64,000 nt of DNA from Pedobacter schmidteae (GCF_900564155.1 NZ_LS999839.1:5763097-5827096); one strand, 5' to 3'; positions 36,815-45,898 are shown, numbered from the stretch's first letter. The notes: generated from the letters alone by a model not told the origin. Made by a program: numbers and translations.

Positions 36815-37840
36815 TTAATGCAACATTTTAAATAATAATTCTTTTAACAGCTCTCCGTCAGTAGTATTCCCGGTACTGTCAACGCCTTTGCTTTTCAGAT
36901 CATATTCGCGTAGCAAACCGATGATATCGAAAGTTTTAGGTAGACTAAAACTACGGGCAGCCGTTTCATAATCTTTTACAAAATAAGGATTTACGCCCAA
37001 CTCTTTTGCAGCATCGCCCTTATTTGGCAAATAATGGTATTTCAAAATTTTGGTAAAATAGGAACTCAGATTGGCCATCACCATTACCATTGGATTTGCT
37101 TTAGGATTGTCTGCAAAATAATTAATGATTTGATTGCACTTGAGCACATTTTTTACGGCCAGTGCTTTTTGTAGTTCAAACACATTATACTCCTTACTGA
37201 TCCCGATATTTTTCTGTACAATATCTGTGTCAATGGTAGTTTCTTTACCAATATTTAGAATAAGCTTTTCTAATTCATTGGCTATTTTAGAAAGGTCTGT
37301 GCCCAGGTACTCCGCCATCAATGCCGATGCCTGGGGTGCTATTTTATACCCCTTTTCTTTCACCAGTTCATCTATCCATTGGGCAAGCTTATAGTCCCGC
37401 ACCGGGTCGGACTGAAAAACCAGGCCGTTCTTATCAATGGCCTTATAAATCTTTTTGCGCTTATCAAAGTTGGCATATTTATAACCCAGCACCAGAATAG
37501 TACTTGGTAATGGCTTTTCAAAATAACTCAGTACAAACTCAGCGGTTTTACTATTTCCTTCTGTCTCCTTGGCCCATTTCAGATCCTGAGCTTCTTTTAC
37601 AACAATCAATTGATAATCGGACATCATCGGATAACGCTTTGCAGCATTCATCACCGTAGACATATCAGTATCCTTACCGTAAAGAACGGTTTGATTAAAT
37701 CCCTTCTCCATGTCATTCAGAATATGTTCTTCCATATAATGGATAATCTGATCTATATAGTAAGGCTCTTCACCGTGTAACAGGTAAACAGGTTTAAATT
37801 TTCTTGCTTTAATGTCTTTTATTATGTCGGCAACACTCAT
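36815..37840 (-). CDS. holA: DNA polymerase III delta subunit
   Basis: 341 residues from the ATG at 37840 (a longer frame to 37885 lies within the intergenic region). The protein fits the delta subunit of the clamp loader, which opens the sliding clamp: N-terminal KPVYLLHGEEPYYIDQI, then DYQLIVVKEAQDLKW and LVLGYKYANFDKRKKIYKAI. A helical lid (MAEYLGTDLSKIANELEKLI) and a collar domain (AVKNVLKCNQIINYFA) follow. Its start faces the divergently transcribed RDD gene across a 64-base gap that contains a palindrome. Confidence 0.93.
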   Translation of the reverse strand: MSVADIIKDIKARKFKPVYLLHGEEPYYIDQIIHYMEEHILNDMEKGFNQTVLYGKDTDMSTVMNAAKRYPMMSDYQLIVVKEAQDLKWAKETEGNSKTAEFVLSYFEKPLPSTILVLGYKYANFDKRKKIYKAIDKNGLVFQSDPVRDYKLAQWIDELVKEKGYKIAPQASALMAEYLGTDLSKIANELEKLILNIGKETTIDTDIVQKNIGISKEYNVFELQKALAVKNVLKCNQIINYFADNPKANPMVMVMANLSSYFTKILKYHYLPNKGDAAKELGVNPYFVKDYETAARSFSLPKTFDIIGLLREYDLKSKGVDSTGNTTDGELLKELLFKMLH

Positions 37841-37856
37841 ATGATGCTGTAAACTT

Positions 37857-37873
37857 AGACAAAAAAATTGTCT
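37857..37873. promoter_or_regulatory. Palindrome between holA and the RDD gene
   Basis: AGACAA (37857-37862) and TTGTCT (37868-37873) are perfect inverted repeats around five A. The right arm touches the -7 box of the rightward gene. It may be an operator shared by both divergent genes. Confidence 0.4.
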
Positions 37874-37880
37874 ACTTTTG
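37873..37880 (+). promoter_or_regulatory. -7 box for the RDD-family gene
   Basis: TACTTTTG matches TAnnTTTG, 24 bases before the ATG at 37905. Confidence 0.55.
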
Positions 37881-37904
37881 CACAAATCTCATTTAACCTA
37901 CCCT

Positions 37905-38600
37905 ATGGATAATTCATGCCCAATATGTAAAACAATCTATGCTTCAGACGTAAAGTTTTGTATAAAAGATGGCGCCAGACTTGTTGCCGTAAACAACCCC
38001 TTTGAACAAACACAACCTGTTGCGCACAACCCATTTGAGCAAACAGGATCAGCTCTGAACAATCCTTTTGAACAAAAAACATCGGAACCAGCCAATCCTT
38101 TTGAACGACCTGCTATAGCCCCCAATCAGTTTTATCCTAAAGCCGACCTGGGTAATCGCTTTTTAGCAGCATTAATAGATGGTTTGATTTTCCTGGGACT
38201 GGCAATTCCTGGTACGGCAACACTTATATTCGCTTTTTTTGCTGCTTATGGTGGCGAGGATGAACTTACTGTCGTGTCGGGTATTTTTGGTATATTGTTA
38301 ATTTTGATACCTATTGCTTACCTTCTTGTAAAGGATGGCTTTGGTCAAGGTCAGAGTTATGGAAAAAAGGCCTTCCAACTTATTGTGGTTGATCTGGAAA
38401 CCAACACTCCCTGTAACAAATCAAAATCATTGGTTAGAAACCTGGTTTCCATCTTAATGGGAATGATTCCTATTGTAGGAAACCTGATCGAGCCCATAAT
38501 AATTTTGGCTACTCCGGATGGCCGCAAGGTTGGCGACCGCGCTGCGAATACGATGGTAATCAACCAAAAAGACTATTTCAATTCAAATCATACCCTATGA
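37905..38600 (+). CDS. Zinc-ribbon/RDD-family membrane protein with four NPFEQ repeats
   Basis: 231 residues from the ATG at 37905 (a TTG at 37878 lies in the promoter). The N-terminus has a degenerate zinc ribbon (Cys5, Cys8, Cys19; the fourth position reads Asp). Residues 30-73 hold four units of 11 residues with the core NPFEQ or NPFER, starting at Asn31, Asn42, Asn53 and Asn64. From about 80 to 225 a typical RDD domain follows (GNRFLAALIDGLIFLGLAIPG, SYGKKAFQLIVVD), with three to four membrane spans. RDD proteins are poorly understood; some affect ion exchange. The next zinc-ribbon gene overlaps by ATGA. Confidence 0.85.
   Translation: MDNSCPICKTIYASDVKFCIKDGARLVAVNNPFEQTQPVAHNPFEQTGSALNNPFEQKTSEPANPFERPAIAPNQFYPKADLGNRFLAALIDGLIFLGLAIPGTATLIFAFFAAYGGEDELTVVSGIFGILLILIPIAYLLVKDGFGQGQSYGKKAFQLIVVDLETNTPCNKSKSLVRNLVSILMGMIPIVGNLIEPIIILATPDGRKVGDRAANTMVINQKDYFNSNHTL
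37992..38123 (+). repeat. Four 33-bp in-frame tandem repeats (NPFEQ)
   Basis: The repeats encode an 11-residue unit with an NPFE core in each copy; the interspersed residues vary, so the period is kept while the DNA has drifted. Confidence 0.8.
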
Positions 38601-38992
38601 ACTGTACAAAATGTAATGCCATCAACCCACCGGAAGCAAAATTCTGCAGAAATTGTGGAACAAATTTAGTTAGCCCCGAATTGCAGGCGAAAGACGATAA
38701 CCAGACGATTAAATCACTACTGATCATTGTAGCCTTGGATTACCTGCTTTCATTAATCATGTTTGTGATTCAGAAAGTAATAACCCCTTCTATGTACAAA
38801 GAGGGAGACATGACCACGGTTGACCTCATCTATAAATTTTTCGGCTGGACATCAGATATAGTAAGCTTAGGTGTAATGTTGTTTTTTTTGGTTACAATAA
38901 AAAACAATACGGTAAAAGGAGCTTTAGTGATATTTATCGTATTGAGATTTATATTTATGCTGGGATACAGGGTATTTGATTTCCCATTATAA
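38597..38992 (+). CDS. Zinc-ribbon membrane protein, 131 aa
   Basis: The N-terminus is a complete zinc ribbon (CTKC at Cys3/Cys6 and CRNCG at Cys17/Cys20). After a charged linker there are about three or four membrane helices (SLLIIVALDYLLSLIMFVI, IVSLGVMLFFLVTI, GALVIFIVLRFIFMLGY). It overlaps the end of the RDD gene through ATGA and probably works with it. The function is not known. Confidence 0.78.
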   Translation: MNCTKCNAINPPEAKFCRNCGTNLVSPELQAKDDNQTIKSLLIIVALDYLLSLIMFVIQKVITPSMYKEGDMTTVDLIYKFFGWTSDIVSLGVMLFFLVTIKNNTVKGALVIFIVLRFIFMLGYRVFDFPL

Positions 38993-39072
38993 AAAAATTA
39001 CTGGAGCTGTTTGAATACTTCAACCTTCTTAAAAAATATGAATAAATAAACCTACAGGCGAAATATACGATT

Positions 39073-39237
39073 ATGACAGAACAAGAATATTTGAATTTTT
39101 GCAAAGCCCAGTTAAAGGGGCCACTTACTGAAGAAGACGTGATTACTATGCTTACTGCATGGGGTGCAATCAATTATTCACTAGGCTATAAGACAGCGTT
39201 GAGTGACAATAATATTGAAGAGCAAAGTCAGTCCTGA
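39073..39237 (+). CDS. Small hypothetical protein, 54 aa
   Basis: It starts MTEQEYLNFCKAQLKGPL and ends IEEQSQS; the body reads as a two-helix acidic protein (TEEDVITMLTAWGAINYSLGYK). It sits 80 bases after the zinc-ribbon gene and 22 bases before the HsdR-N-like gene, and its composition is protein-like. No family is recognised. Confidence 0.5.
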   Translation: MTEQEYLNFCKAQLKGPLTEEDVITMLTAWGAINYSLGYKTALSDNNIEEQSQS

Positions 39238-39259
39238 AAGCGCTTTAAATTTTACAAAA

Positions 39260-39721
39260 ATGTCATTTATACCTACTCCTCTTAATTTACCTGAGTATCC
39301 ATTTAAAATCACACTTAAGGATGCTCAGTATTTTATTTTTGATGAGGTAAGAAAAAAACATCTGGTATTGACCCCGGAAGAGTGGGTAAGACAACACTTT
39401 ATCCAATACCTTATCCACAAAAAGAAATTCCCTAAATCTTTGATCCAAATAGAAGGCGGGCTGAGTTTGAATAAGCTTCAAAAAAGGACAGATGTAGTGA
39501 TCTTTAATACAAGCGGAGAAAGAATTATGGTTATTGAGTGTAAAGCGCCTGCTGTAAAGATTACCCAATCGGTATTTGACCAGGCCGCCCGATACAATTC
39601 TGTACATAAAACCAAATGGCTGGTGGTAACTAACGGCTTGATGCATTGTTACGCAATGATCCATCATCAGGAAAAGCGGTTTGCTTTTATAGAGGAATTA
39701 CCGGAATATCAATTGCTGTAA
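39260..39721 (+). CDS. Solitary HsdR N-terminal-type nuclease domain protein
   Basis: 153 residues from the ATG at 39260 (the upstream extension to 39203 overlaps the 54-aa gene and is not favoured). It matches the type I restriction R-subunit N-terminal domain family (HSDR_N_2-like): EEWVRQHFIQYLIH, then a PD-(D/E)xK-like core with Asp in KRTDVVIF and MVIECKAP (Glu-x-Lys), and a helix with QSVFDQAARYN. It has no helicase motor, so it is not a complete restriction subunit. Widely found alone in Bacteroidota, I recall, near holA. A role in DNA metabolism is inferred only. Confidence 0.82.
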   Translation: MSFIPTPLNLPEYPFKITLKDAQYFIFDEVRKKHLVLTPEEWVRQHFIQYLIHKKKFPKSLIQIEGGLSLNKLQKRTDVVIFNTSGERIMVIECKAPAVKITQSVFDQAARYNSVHKTKWLVVTNGLMHCYAMIHHQEKRFAFIEELPEYQLL

Positions 39722-39759
39722 AAGGAAAAATAAGCCATTCTGTTCACAAGCTGGAATCC

Positions 39760-39785
39760 TTTGCCCGCTTCGCTAAATGGGCAAA
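39760..39785 (+). terminator. Weak hairpin after the HsdR-N-like gene
   Basis: TTTGCCC (39760-39766) and GGGCAAA (39779-39785) form a 7-bp stem, 39 bases after the stop codon. No T run follows. Confidence 0.35.
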
Positions 39786-39915
39786 ATATTCCTAGGCTTG
39801 TTCACAGAAGGCATATTTTTATTTCAAACAGGGTTCAAGTTAAATATGGCAGCATTTTCCCTAACTCAGTTTATGACCGGCAATTTTGGTTGCTCTGAAG
39901 CGGCATCGGAATTAT

Positions 39916-39940
39916 TTGGTTTTTCTTTAAGAAAAACCAA
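39916..39940 (-). terminator. T-rich palindrome at the end of the efflux operon
   Basis: TTGGTTTTTCTT (39916-39927) and AAGAAAAACCAA (39929-39940) are inverted repeats around one base, 26 bases beyond the last stop codon of the leftward efflux operon. It may form a terminator hairpin, but the long poly-U is inside the stem. Confidence 0.5.
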
Positions 39941-39966
39941 TTCTTTCCAGCCGCAGAAGAGTCAAC

Positions 39967-41343
39967 CTAAATTGCTCCCCCTCCAAGCGACCGATACAAC
40001 GCAATTACCGCCTGCCATTGCTGTAATTTATCATCCACATCTTCTAACTGTGCAGCGAGCAAATTCTGTTCAGAAGTTAACACATCCGTATAATTGGTAG
40101 CAGAACTATAGCGCAACAATTTTTTGGTAAAATCGACAGACTTTTGAAGTGCAGCCAACTGCTTTATGCGTATTTCCTGTTGAGTTTTGGCAACTTTATA
40201 AGCAAAAAGTGCATTCGAAACTTCCTGTCCTGCTGCCAACAACGATTTCTGGAAGTTCAATGCCGCCTCCTGCTGCATTGCTTTTGCAGTAACCAAACGC
40301 GCTTTACTGGTGCCTTTATTCAAAATTGGCTGAGCAATTCCTGCAGCAATATTTCCAAATAAACCTGCAGGAGTTAACCAATCTTTTAAGCTAAAGCTGG
40401 TAAAACCACCCGATGCAGTTAAGGTTAGCGAGGGGTAAAATAGCTTACGGGCTACATTGGTAGATTCGAAAGCAGCCATAAACGCATATTCGGCCTGTTT
40501 TACATCAGGTCTGTTTTGCAGCAATTGTACCGGTATCCCTACCTTTAAATCTATCGGGAGTTGCTGTTCATTTAAATTGGTTCTCCTTACCATTACCGAA
40601 GGTCGCGCCAGCAACATATTCAGTGCATTTTCCGTTTCTCTGATCTGCTTCTGCAAACGCGGGATAGCCACTTCAGCAGCATACATACTTGCCTCACTTT
40701 GCACCTCGGCTGCCCCCGTAACAATGTTAGCTTCTTTTAAAGCCTTCATTGCACGTACGTCTTTTTTTCGGTTGCTGGCTGTTTGCTCCAGAATCAACAA
40801 TTGCTGATCCATAGCCAGTAACCTAAAATAATGTCCTGCAATATCAGCAATTAACTGACTTTGGATGGCCTTACGTGCTTCCTCTGTTTGGAGCATATTG
40901 GCAAGAGCACCACGTTTAGCACTTTTCAGCTTACCCCATACATCCGCTTCCCAGCTTGCAGTAAGCCCCAGATCATATTGGGTAGAAGAATTGATCAAAC
41001 CGAATCCCTGCGGGAAGGCTAATTTGGATTGTTTGATACTCGCATTACCATTTAAATCGGGCAAAAAAGCTGATTTACTCTGCTGAAAGCTAGCCTGTGC
41101 TGCAATGATCCTTTGATAGGCCATCTTCAGATCAATATTCTGCTTTAACCCTTCAGTGATCAAACCAGACAAAACAGTATCGGCAAATAGCTTTTTAAAA
41201 GGCAATGTAGCCATATTACTGGTATCAGAAGAATTGTAATCCCGATACAGCTGTGCCGTATTTACCTCCGGTTTCTGGTACTGCCTGGAGACCTTGCAGG
41301 AAGCAAGGATCAGCAACAATACTATTCCTATATATCGTTTCAT
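39967..41343 (-). CDS. RND efflux outer membrane factor (NodT/OprM-type lipoprotein)
   Basis: 458 residues from the ATG at 41343 (the frame extends to 41406, overlapping the pump gene). Lipobox LASC near residue 15. Two long outer-membrane-factor repeats of coiled-coil helices are visible (LFADTVLSGLITEGLKQNIDLKMAYQ; NLLAAQLEDVDDKLQ), with the family piece LTASWEADVWGKLK. It forms the trimeric exit duct of a tripartite efflux pump. It is the last of the three leftward genes, after the pump and the adaptor; the start lies 32 bases after the pump's stop codon. Confidence 0.93.
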   Translation of the reverse strand: MKRYIGIVLLLILASCKVSRQYQKPEVNTAQLYRDYNSSDTSNMATLPFKKLFADTVLSGLITEGLKQNIDLKMAYQRIIAAQASFQQSKSAFLPDLNGNASIKQSKLAFPQGFGLINSSTQYDLGLTASWEADVWGKLKSAKRGALANMLQTEEARKAIQSQLIADIAGHYFRLLAMDQQLLILEQTASNRKKDVRAMKALKEANIVTGAAEVQSEASMYAAEVAIPRLQKQIRETENALNMLLARPSVMVRRTNLNEQQLPIDLKVGIPVQLLQNRPDVKQAEYAFMAAFESTNVARKLFYPSLTLTASGGFTSFSLKDWLTPAGLFGNIAAGIAQPILNKGTSKARLVTAKAMQQEAALNFQKSLLAAGQEVSNALFAYKVAKTQQEIRIKQLAALQKSVDFTKKLLRYSSATNYTDVLTSEQNLLAAQLEDVDDKLQQWQAVIALYRSLGGGAI

Positions 41344-41374
41344 TTTATTAGTTCTATTTTTAATTACTCTCCCT

Positions 41375-44300
41375 CTATTCATCATCGTGCTTTCTGGTAA
41401 CACCACTTATCTTTTCCTGTAAGGCCTGAAAAACAACAAACAATACTGGTATTACAAATACGCCAAACACAGTTCCTATTAACATCCCTCCAACAGCGGC
41501 AGTTCCTATCGACCTATTACTGATTGCGCCTGCCCCCGTTGCCAGCATTAATGGCAGCAAACCAAAAATAAATGCAAAAGAAGTCATCAATATTGGGCGT
41601 AACCGTGCTGTTGCGCCAGAAATGGCCGACTGGATCAGGTTCCTTCCACTTAAACGGTGCATCAATGCAAATTCTACAATCAGAATGGCATTTTTAGCCA
41701 ATAATCCGATCAACATGATCAAACTGATCTGCAGGAATATATTGTTGTCCAGACCAAACAAACGGGCAAACAGGAATGCACCGGCCAAACCGATAGGTAA
41801 AGACAGCAATACTGAAAAGGGCAGAATATAACTTTTATACTGTGCGCTGAGCAGAAAATAGATGAACAGTAAGCTCAGTATAAAAATCAACAAAGTCTGA
41901 TTTCCACTGGAAAGTTCCTCAAGTGTTAAACCCGAAAACTCAAATGTATAGCCTTGTGGCAAAGTCTGCTCAGCTACTTGTTGTATGGCTTTAATCGCAT
42001 CACCAGAACTGTATCCAGGTTTAGGAGCCCCGTTTACTGCACCCGATGTAAACAAGTTAAAACGATTGATGAATTCGGGACCATACGTTTTTTTAAGCGT
42101 TACAAAGCCCGAAATCGGAGCCATCACTCCTTTATCATTTCTGACAAATATTTTGCTCAATGACTCTTTGTTGGTACGCTGTGAGGCCTCGGCCTGGATC
42201 ATCACCCGGTATTGTTTACCAAAACGGTTAAAATCTGAGGCGTAAATACCGCCGAAGTAACCCTGTAGCGTTTCTAAAACTGTATTTACCGCTATACCCG
42301 CCTCTTTACATTTGGCCACATTCACGCTCACCTCATATTGAGGAAAACTAGTGTTGTAAGAAGTAGCCGCATACATAATTTCCGGACGCTGGTTAAGTGT
42401 GCCCATAAACTTACCAATCACCCCATCAAAAGCCTTATAGCTTCCACCGGTTTTATCCTGCAACTGGAATTCGAAACCGTCGTTATTTCCAAAACCCTGC
42501 AAAGTTGGTGCGGCAAAAAATATAATGTTAGCTCCTTTTATAGCTGCTGTTTTGGCAAACAATTGCCCTACAATACTCTTAATGTCCTGCCCTTTTTTTG
42601 TCCGCTCATTCCAGGGTTTCAGGCGGATAAAAATGGCAGCATAGGAGCTTCCTGTACCGCTCATCAGGTCCATTCCTGCAAGCCTTGACGATAATTCAAC
42701 CTCAGGAATAGAACGTGCAATACTGTCTATCTGATTGGCAATAACTTCAGTACGCTCCAACGATGTTGCCGGTGGAAGAATAACGTTACCGTAAATAGAG
42801 CCACTATCTTCATTAGGCACAAAACCTGTAGGCGTCGTTTTCACCAGGAACCAGAACAATACCGAAAATAGGGCAATACCTGCAAAGGCGATCCATTTTT
42901 TATCAATCAGAAAAATAACCGCCTTCTTATAACGACTGGTCATCATATTGAAAGAGGCATTAAAACCATCATAAAACCGTTGCATGAATCCCTTTTTAGG
43001 TTGATCATGCGCGGCATGTGGTTTTAGCAACAAGGCACACAATGCCGGACTTAAAGTAAGTGCATTTACTGCCGAGATGATAATGGCTACAGCCAGCGTC
43101 AAACCAAACTGCTTATAAAACACTCCTACCGATCCCGTTACAAAGGTTACGGGCACAAACACCGCCGCCATAATTAATGTAATAGAAATAATTGCAGCAC
43201 TGATTTCACTCATGGCATGCATGGTTGCTTTCCTTGCCGACTTGGCCCCATGATCCAACTTAGCGTGAACGGCCTCCACTACCACAATCGCATCATCTAC
43301 CACTATACCAATGGCCAGTACCAATGCAAACAGGGTCAGCAAGTTGATGGTAAAGCCAAACAGCTTCAAAAAGAAGAAAGTTCCAATAATAGCTACGGGT
43401 ACGGCAATTGCGGGTATCAGGGTAGACCGAAAATCCTGAAGAAAAATAAATACCACGATAAATACCAGGATAAAAGCCTCGATAATCGTAGTTATCAACT
43501 TCGAAATAGAAGCATCCAAAAATTCATTCGCATTGGTAAATACACTATACTTAATCCCCTTGGGAAAAGTTTTTGCACCATCGGTCAGAATCTTTTCGCA
43601 GGCCTTAATGATTTCATGGGCATTTGATCCAGCTGTTTGATTAATGGCTACATAAGGAGCTTCCCGTCCCTGAGCTGTTAGCGAACTCGAATAAGTAAAC
43701 GCACCCAGGTCAATATCGGCTACGTCTTTCAATTTCAATACCTGCCCGTTACCAACCGATTTTAATATGATTCCCTCAAATTCAACCGCCTTTTCAAATC
43801 TACCGGTATATTTCAGGGTGTACTGAAAATTCTGATTGCTGTTTTCGCCAACCTTACCAGGTGCGGCTTCAATATTCTGCTCGGCAAGTGCCCTTACAAT
43901 ATCTGCTGGGATAAGGCCATAAGCTGCCATTGCATCTGGCTTTAGCCAGATACGCATACTGTAATCCTTTCCTCCATAAACCTGTGCATCGCCAATTCCC
44001 TGAATCCTTTTAAGCTGCGGAATAATATTGATCTTCAGATAATTGTCCAGAAACTTCTGATCATACTTGCCATCTTCACTATACAACAGAAAGCTAAAAA
44101 CCTCACTATTGAGCCTTTTGCTGGTCGTAATCCCCATTTTTATGACGTCCGCAGGCAACAAACTGGTCGCTTTAGTAATTCTATTCTGTACGTTAATGGC
44201 CGCCATATCAGGGTCTGTACCCTGCTTAAAATTAATGGTGATACTGGCACTGCCATCGTTACTGGCTTTGGAGGTCATATAGGTCATGTTCTCCACGCCA

Positions 44301-44509
44301 TTAATCTGCTCTTCCAATGGGGTAATTACGCTTTTCATCACCACGTCGGCACTTGCTCCCTGGTAAGCGGTACTTACCTCTACAGCGGGCGGAGCAATAT
44401 CCGGATATTGGGATATGGGCAAGGAAAACAGCCCCAATAAGCCCAATATGACAATAATGATCGATATTACCGTCGATAATACCGGATTGTCTATAAACTT
44501 TTTTAACAT
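41375..44509 (-). CDS. RND multidrug efflux transporter, HAE1 (AcrB-like)
   Basis: 1044 residues, standard for AcrB-type pumps. There are 12 membrane helices with two large periplasmic loops (about 30-335 and 560-870). The proton-relay pair is in GIVVDDAIVVVE (two adjacent Asp in TM4). Other landmarks are ISQYPDIAPPAVEVSTAYQGASADVV near the N-terminus, FVPNEDSGSI, and the C-terminal GLLAKNAILIVEFA. It exports hydrophobic toxic compounds using the proton gradient. It sits between adaptor (upstream) and outer membrane factor (downstream). Confidence 0.96.
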   Translation of the reverse strand: MLKKFIDNPVLSTVISIIIVILGLLGLFSLPISQYPDIAPPAVEVSTAYQGASADVVMKSVITPLEEQINGVENMTYMTSKASNDGSASITINFKQGTDPDMAAINVQNRITKATSLLPADVIKMGITTSKRLNSEVFSFLLYSEDGKYDQKFLDNYLKINIIPQLKRIQGIGDAQVYGGKDYSMRIWLKPDAMAAYGLIPADIVRALAEQNIEAAPGKVGENSNQNFQYTLKYTGRFEKAVEFEGIILKSVGNGQVLKLKDVADIDLGAFTYSSSLTAQGREAPYVAINQTAGSNAHEIIKACEKILTDGAKTFPKGIKYSVFTNANEFLDASISKLITTIIEAFILVFIVVFIFLQDFRSTLIPAIAVPVAIIGTFFFLKLFGFTINLLTLFALVLAIGIVVDDAIVVVEAVHAKLDHGAKSARKATMHAMSEISAAIISITLIMAAVFVPVTFVTGSVGVFYKQFGLTLAVAIIISAVNALTLSPALCALLLKPHAAHDQPKKGFMQRFYDGFNASFNMMTSRYKKAVIFLIDKKWIAFAGIALFSVLFWFLVKTTPTGFVPNEDSGSIYGNVILPPATSLERTEVIANQIDSIARSIPEVELSSRLAGMDLMSGTGSSYAAIFIRLKPWNERTKKGQDIKSIVGQLFAKTAAIKGANIIFFAAPTLQGFGNNDGFEFQLQDKTGGSYKAFDGVIGKFMGTLNQRPEIMYAATSYNTSFPQYEVSVNVAKCKEAGIAVNTVLETLQGYFGGIYASDFNRFGKQYRVMIQAEASQRTNKESLSKIFVRNDKGVMAPISGFVTLKKTYGPEFINRFNLFTSGAVNGAPKPGYSSGDAIKAIQQVAEQTLPQGYTFEFSGLTLEELSSGNQTLLIFILSLLFIYFLLSAQYKSYILPFSVLLSLPIGLAGAFLFARLFGLDNNIFLQISLIMLIGLLAKNAILIVEFALMHRLSGRNLIQSAISGATARLRPILMTSFAFIFGLLPLMLATGAGAISNRSIGTAAVGGMLIGTVFGVFVIPVLFVVFQALQEKISGVTRKHDDE

Positions 44510-44540
44510 GATTATTTAATATTTTATCTCAACGTTTTCT

Positions 44541-45665
44541 CTAATTTTTAACTGGCAAGGCTTTTATTTTTGTGCCTTCCTGCAAAGTCCCCATACCTTC
44601 GGTAACCACCCGATCTCCGGCGTTCAGCCCTTTTTTTACGATGTAAAACTCACCCGAAGGAACATCCATAACTTCTATTTCAACAGGCTTTACGGCTCCG
44701 TCTTTATTCAGCACCACAGCCATCAGCTTTTCCTGCATTTCGTAAGTTGCTTTGGCTGGAATCAGCACAGCATCTTTTACTGCCATAGGAATACGAATAG
44801 TAGCACTTGCGCCACTTCTTATGGTTCCTTCCGGGTTAGGGAAGCCTGCACGCAGATTAACCGCACCGGTTTCGGTATTGATTAAGCCCCCAATACTTTC
44901 CATATGCCCTTTCTCTTTATAAGTCGTCCCATTGGCCAGCAAAAGGGTAACTGCTGGAAAATGCTTCAATTTATCGTTCATTTTCTCACCAGGGAAGCGG
45001 TCTGTGAAGTCTAAAAATTGTTTTTCATTGAAAGAGAAATAAGCAAATACATGAGCAATGTTGGAAACTGTAGTTAACGGCTGCGGAGACGCGCTGCTTA
45101 CCAGACTACCCGTTTTATAAGGAATACTGCCCACCACCCCATCGGCCGGACTATTGATCCGGGTGTAGCCCAGATTGGTCCTGGCATTGGCCAAACTAGC
45201 TTTGGCCTGTGCAAGTGCAGCTTCTTTTGCATGCAGGTTAAAAGTAGCCGATTTCAATTCATAATCGCTCACTATCCCTTCTTTTACCAGAGGTATAGCC
45301 TTTTCAACCTGCATTTTTGCCGTGTTCACTTCCGCTTCAGCATTTTTAATTGCTGCGGCAGCAGTTTTTACTTCCTGCTCATACTGAGGTGCATTGATAC
45401 TGAACAAAGGCTGTCCTTTTTTAACCGAAGCGCCTTCATCCACAAAAATATGTGCTATAAAGCCATCTACTTTTGGCCTGATTTCTATATTCTGCTGCCC
45501 CTGTATCGTGGCTGGATATTCTGTATTGATTGTTGCTTCCTGGCTTTCCAAAGTCATCACAGGGTATTCCTGGATACTTTGTTCCTGAGATGGCTGTTGT
45601 TCAGATCCACAGGCCTGCATTAAAAAAAGCAGGAAAATGAATAATGGTAAATGTATTGGTTTCAT
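44541..45665 (-). CDS. RND efflux periplasmic adaptor lipoprotein (AcrA-like)
   Basis: 374 residues; lipobox LMQACGS (Cys19). The barrel-sandwich (lipoyl) halves (IRPKVDGFIAHIFVDEGASVKKGQPLF; GYTRINSPADGVVGSIPY) flank a coiled-coil hairpin at about 95-165. The beta-barrel and membrane-proximal domains follow (VNLRAGFPNPEGTIRSG; GDRVVTEGMGTLQEG). It bridges the pump and the outer duct. It is the first gene of the efflux operon and lies opposite a SufR-like regulator with a shared promoter region. Confidence 0.95.
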   Translation of the reverse strand: MKPIHLPLFIFLLFLMQACGSEQQPSQEQSIQEYPVMTLESQEATINTEYPATIQGQQNIEIRPKVDGFIAHIFVDEGASVKKGQPLFSINAPQYEQEVKTAAAAIKNAEAEVNTAKMQVEKAIPLVKEGIVSDYELKSATFNLHAKEAALAQAKASLANARTNLGYTRINSPADGVVGSIPYKTGSLVSSASPQPLTTVSNIAHVFAYFSFNEKQFLDFTDRFPGEKMNDKLKHFPAVTLLLANGTTYKEKGHMESIGGLINTETGAVNLRAGFPNPEGTIRSGASATIRIPMAVKDAVLIPAKATYEMQEKLMAVVLNKDGAVKPVEIEVMDVPSGEFYIVKKGLNAGDRVVTEGMGTLQEGTKIKALPVKN

Positions 45666-45880
45666 AATAATGGTATTTATTTTATTCTTTTAGTATTAAA
45701 AATTAGCCATAAACCTCCCCTATGCTCCTAAAACATGGGTTTTAAGGCAGTCGGCTATTGTTAAAATTGTTACTGGATACCCGCTACGGCCAGGTTAAAA
45801 TTAGCGGTGGTCCGGTATGATATAGGACTATATTAACTTGCATGGTGAAATTATAATTCCTGATATGCTCAAAAGTTCAG

Positions 45881-45888
45881 CAAAGTTA
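45881..45888 (-). promoter_or_regulatory. -7 box for the efflux operon
   Basis: Minus-strand TAACTTTG matches TAnnTTTG. A TTTG element on the same strand (45911-45914) lies 22 bases upstream, suitable for a -33 site, and falls in the operator spacer. Confidence 0.6.
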
Positions 45889-45889
45889 G

Positions 45890-45897
45890 TACTTTTG
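45890..45897 (+). promoter_or_regulatory. -7 box for the SufR-like regulator
   Basis: TACTTTTG matches TAnnTTTG and is separated by one base from the divergent efflux box. The ATG is 35 bases downstream. Confidence 0.6.
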
Positions 45898-45898
45898 T

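Noticed and set aside
39260..39721. A complete restriction-modification system
   Set aside because: Only an HsdR N-terminal-type domain is present; no methyltransferase, specificity subunit or motor domain lies in the window.
39777..40100. 107-residue plus-strand frame before the outer membrane factor gene
   Set aside because: More than half of it is antisense to the 3' end of the efflux duct gene; it has no recognisable domain and no promoter, and the upstream gap contains hairpins instead.
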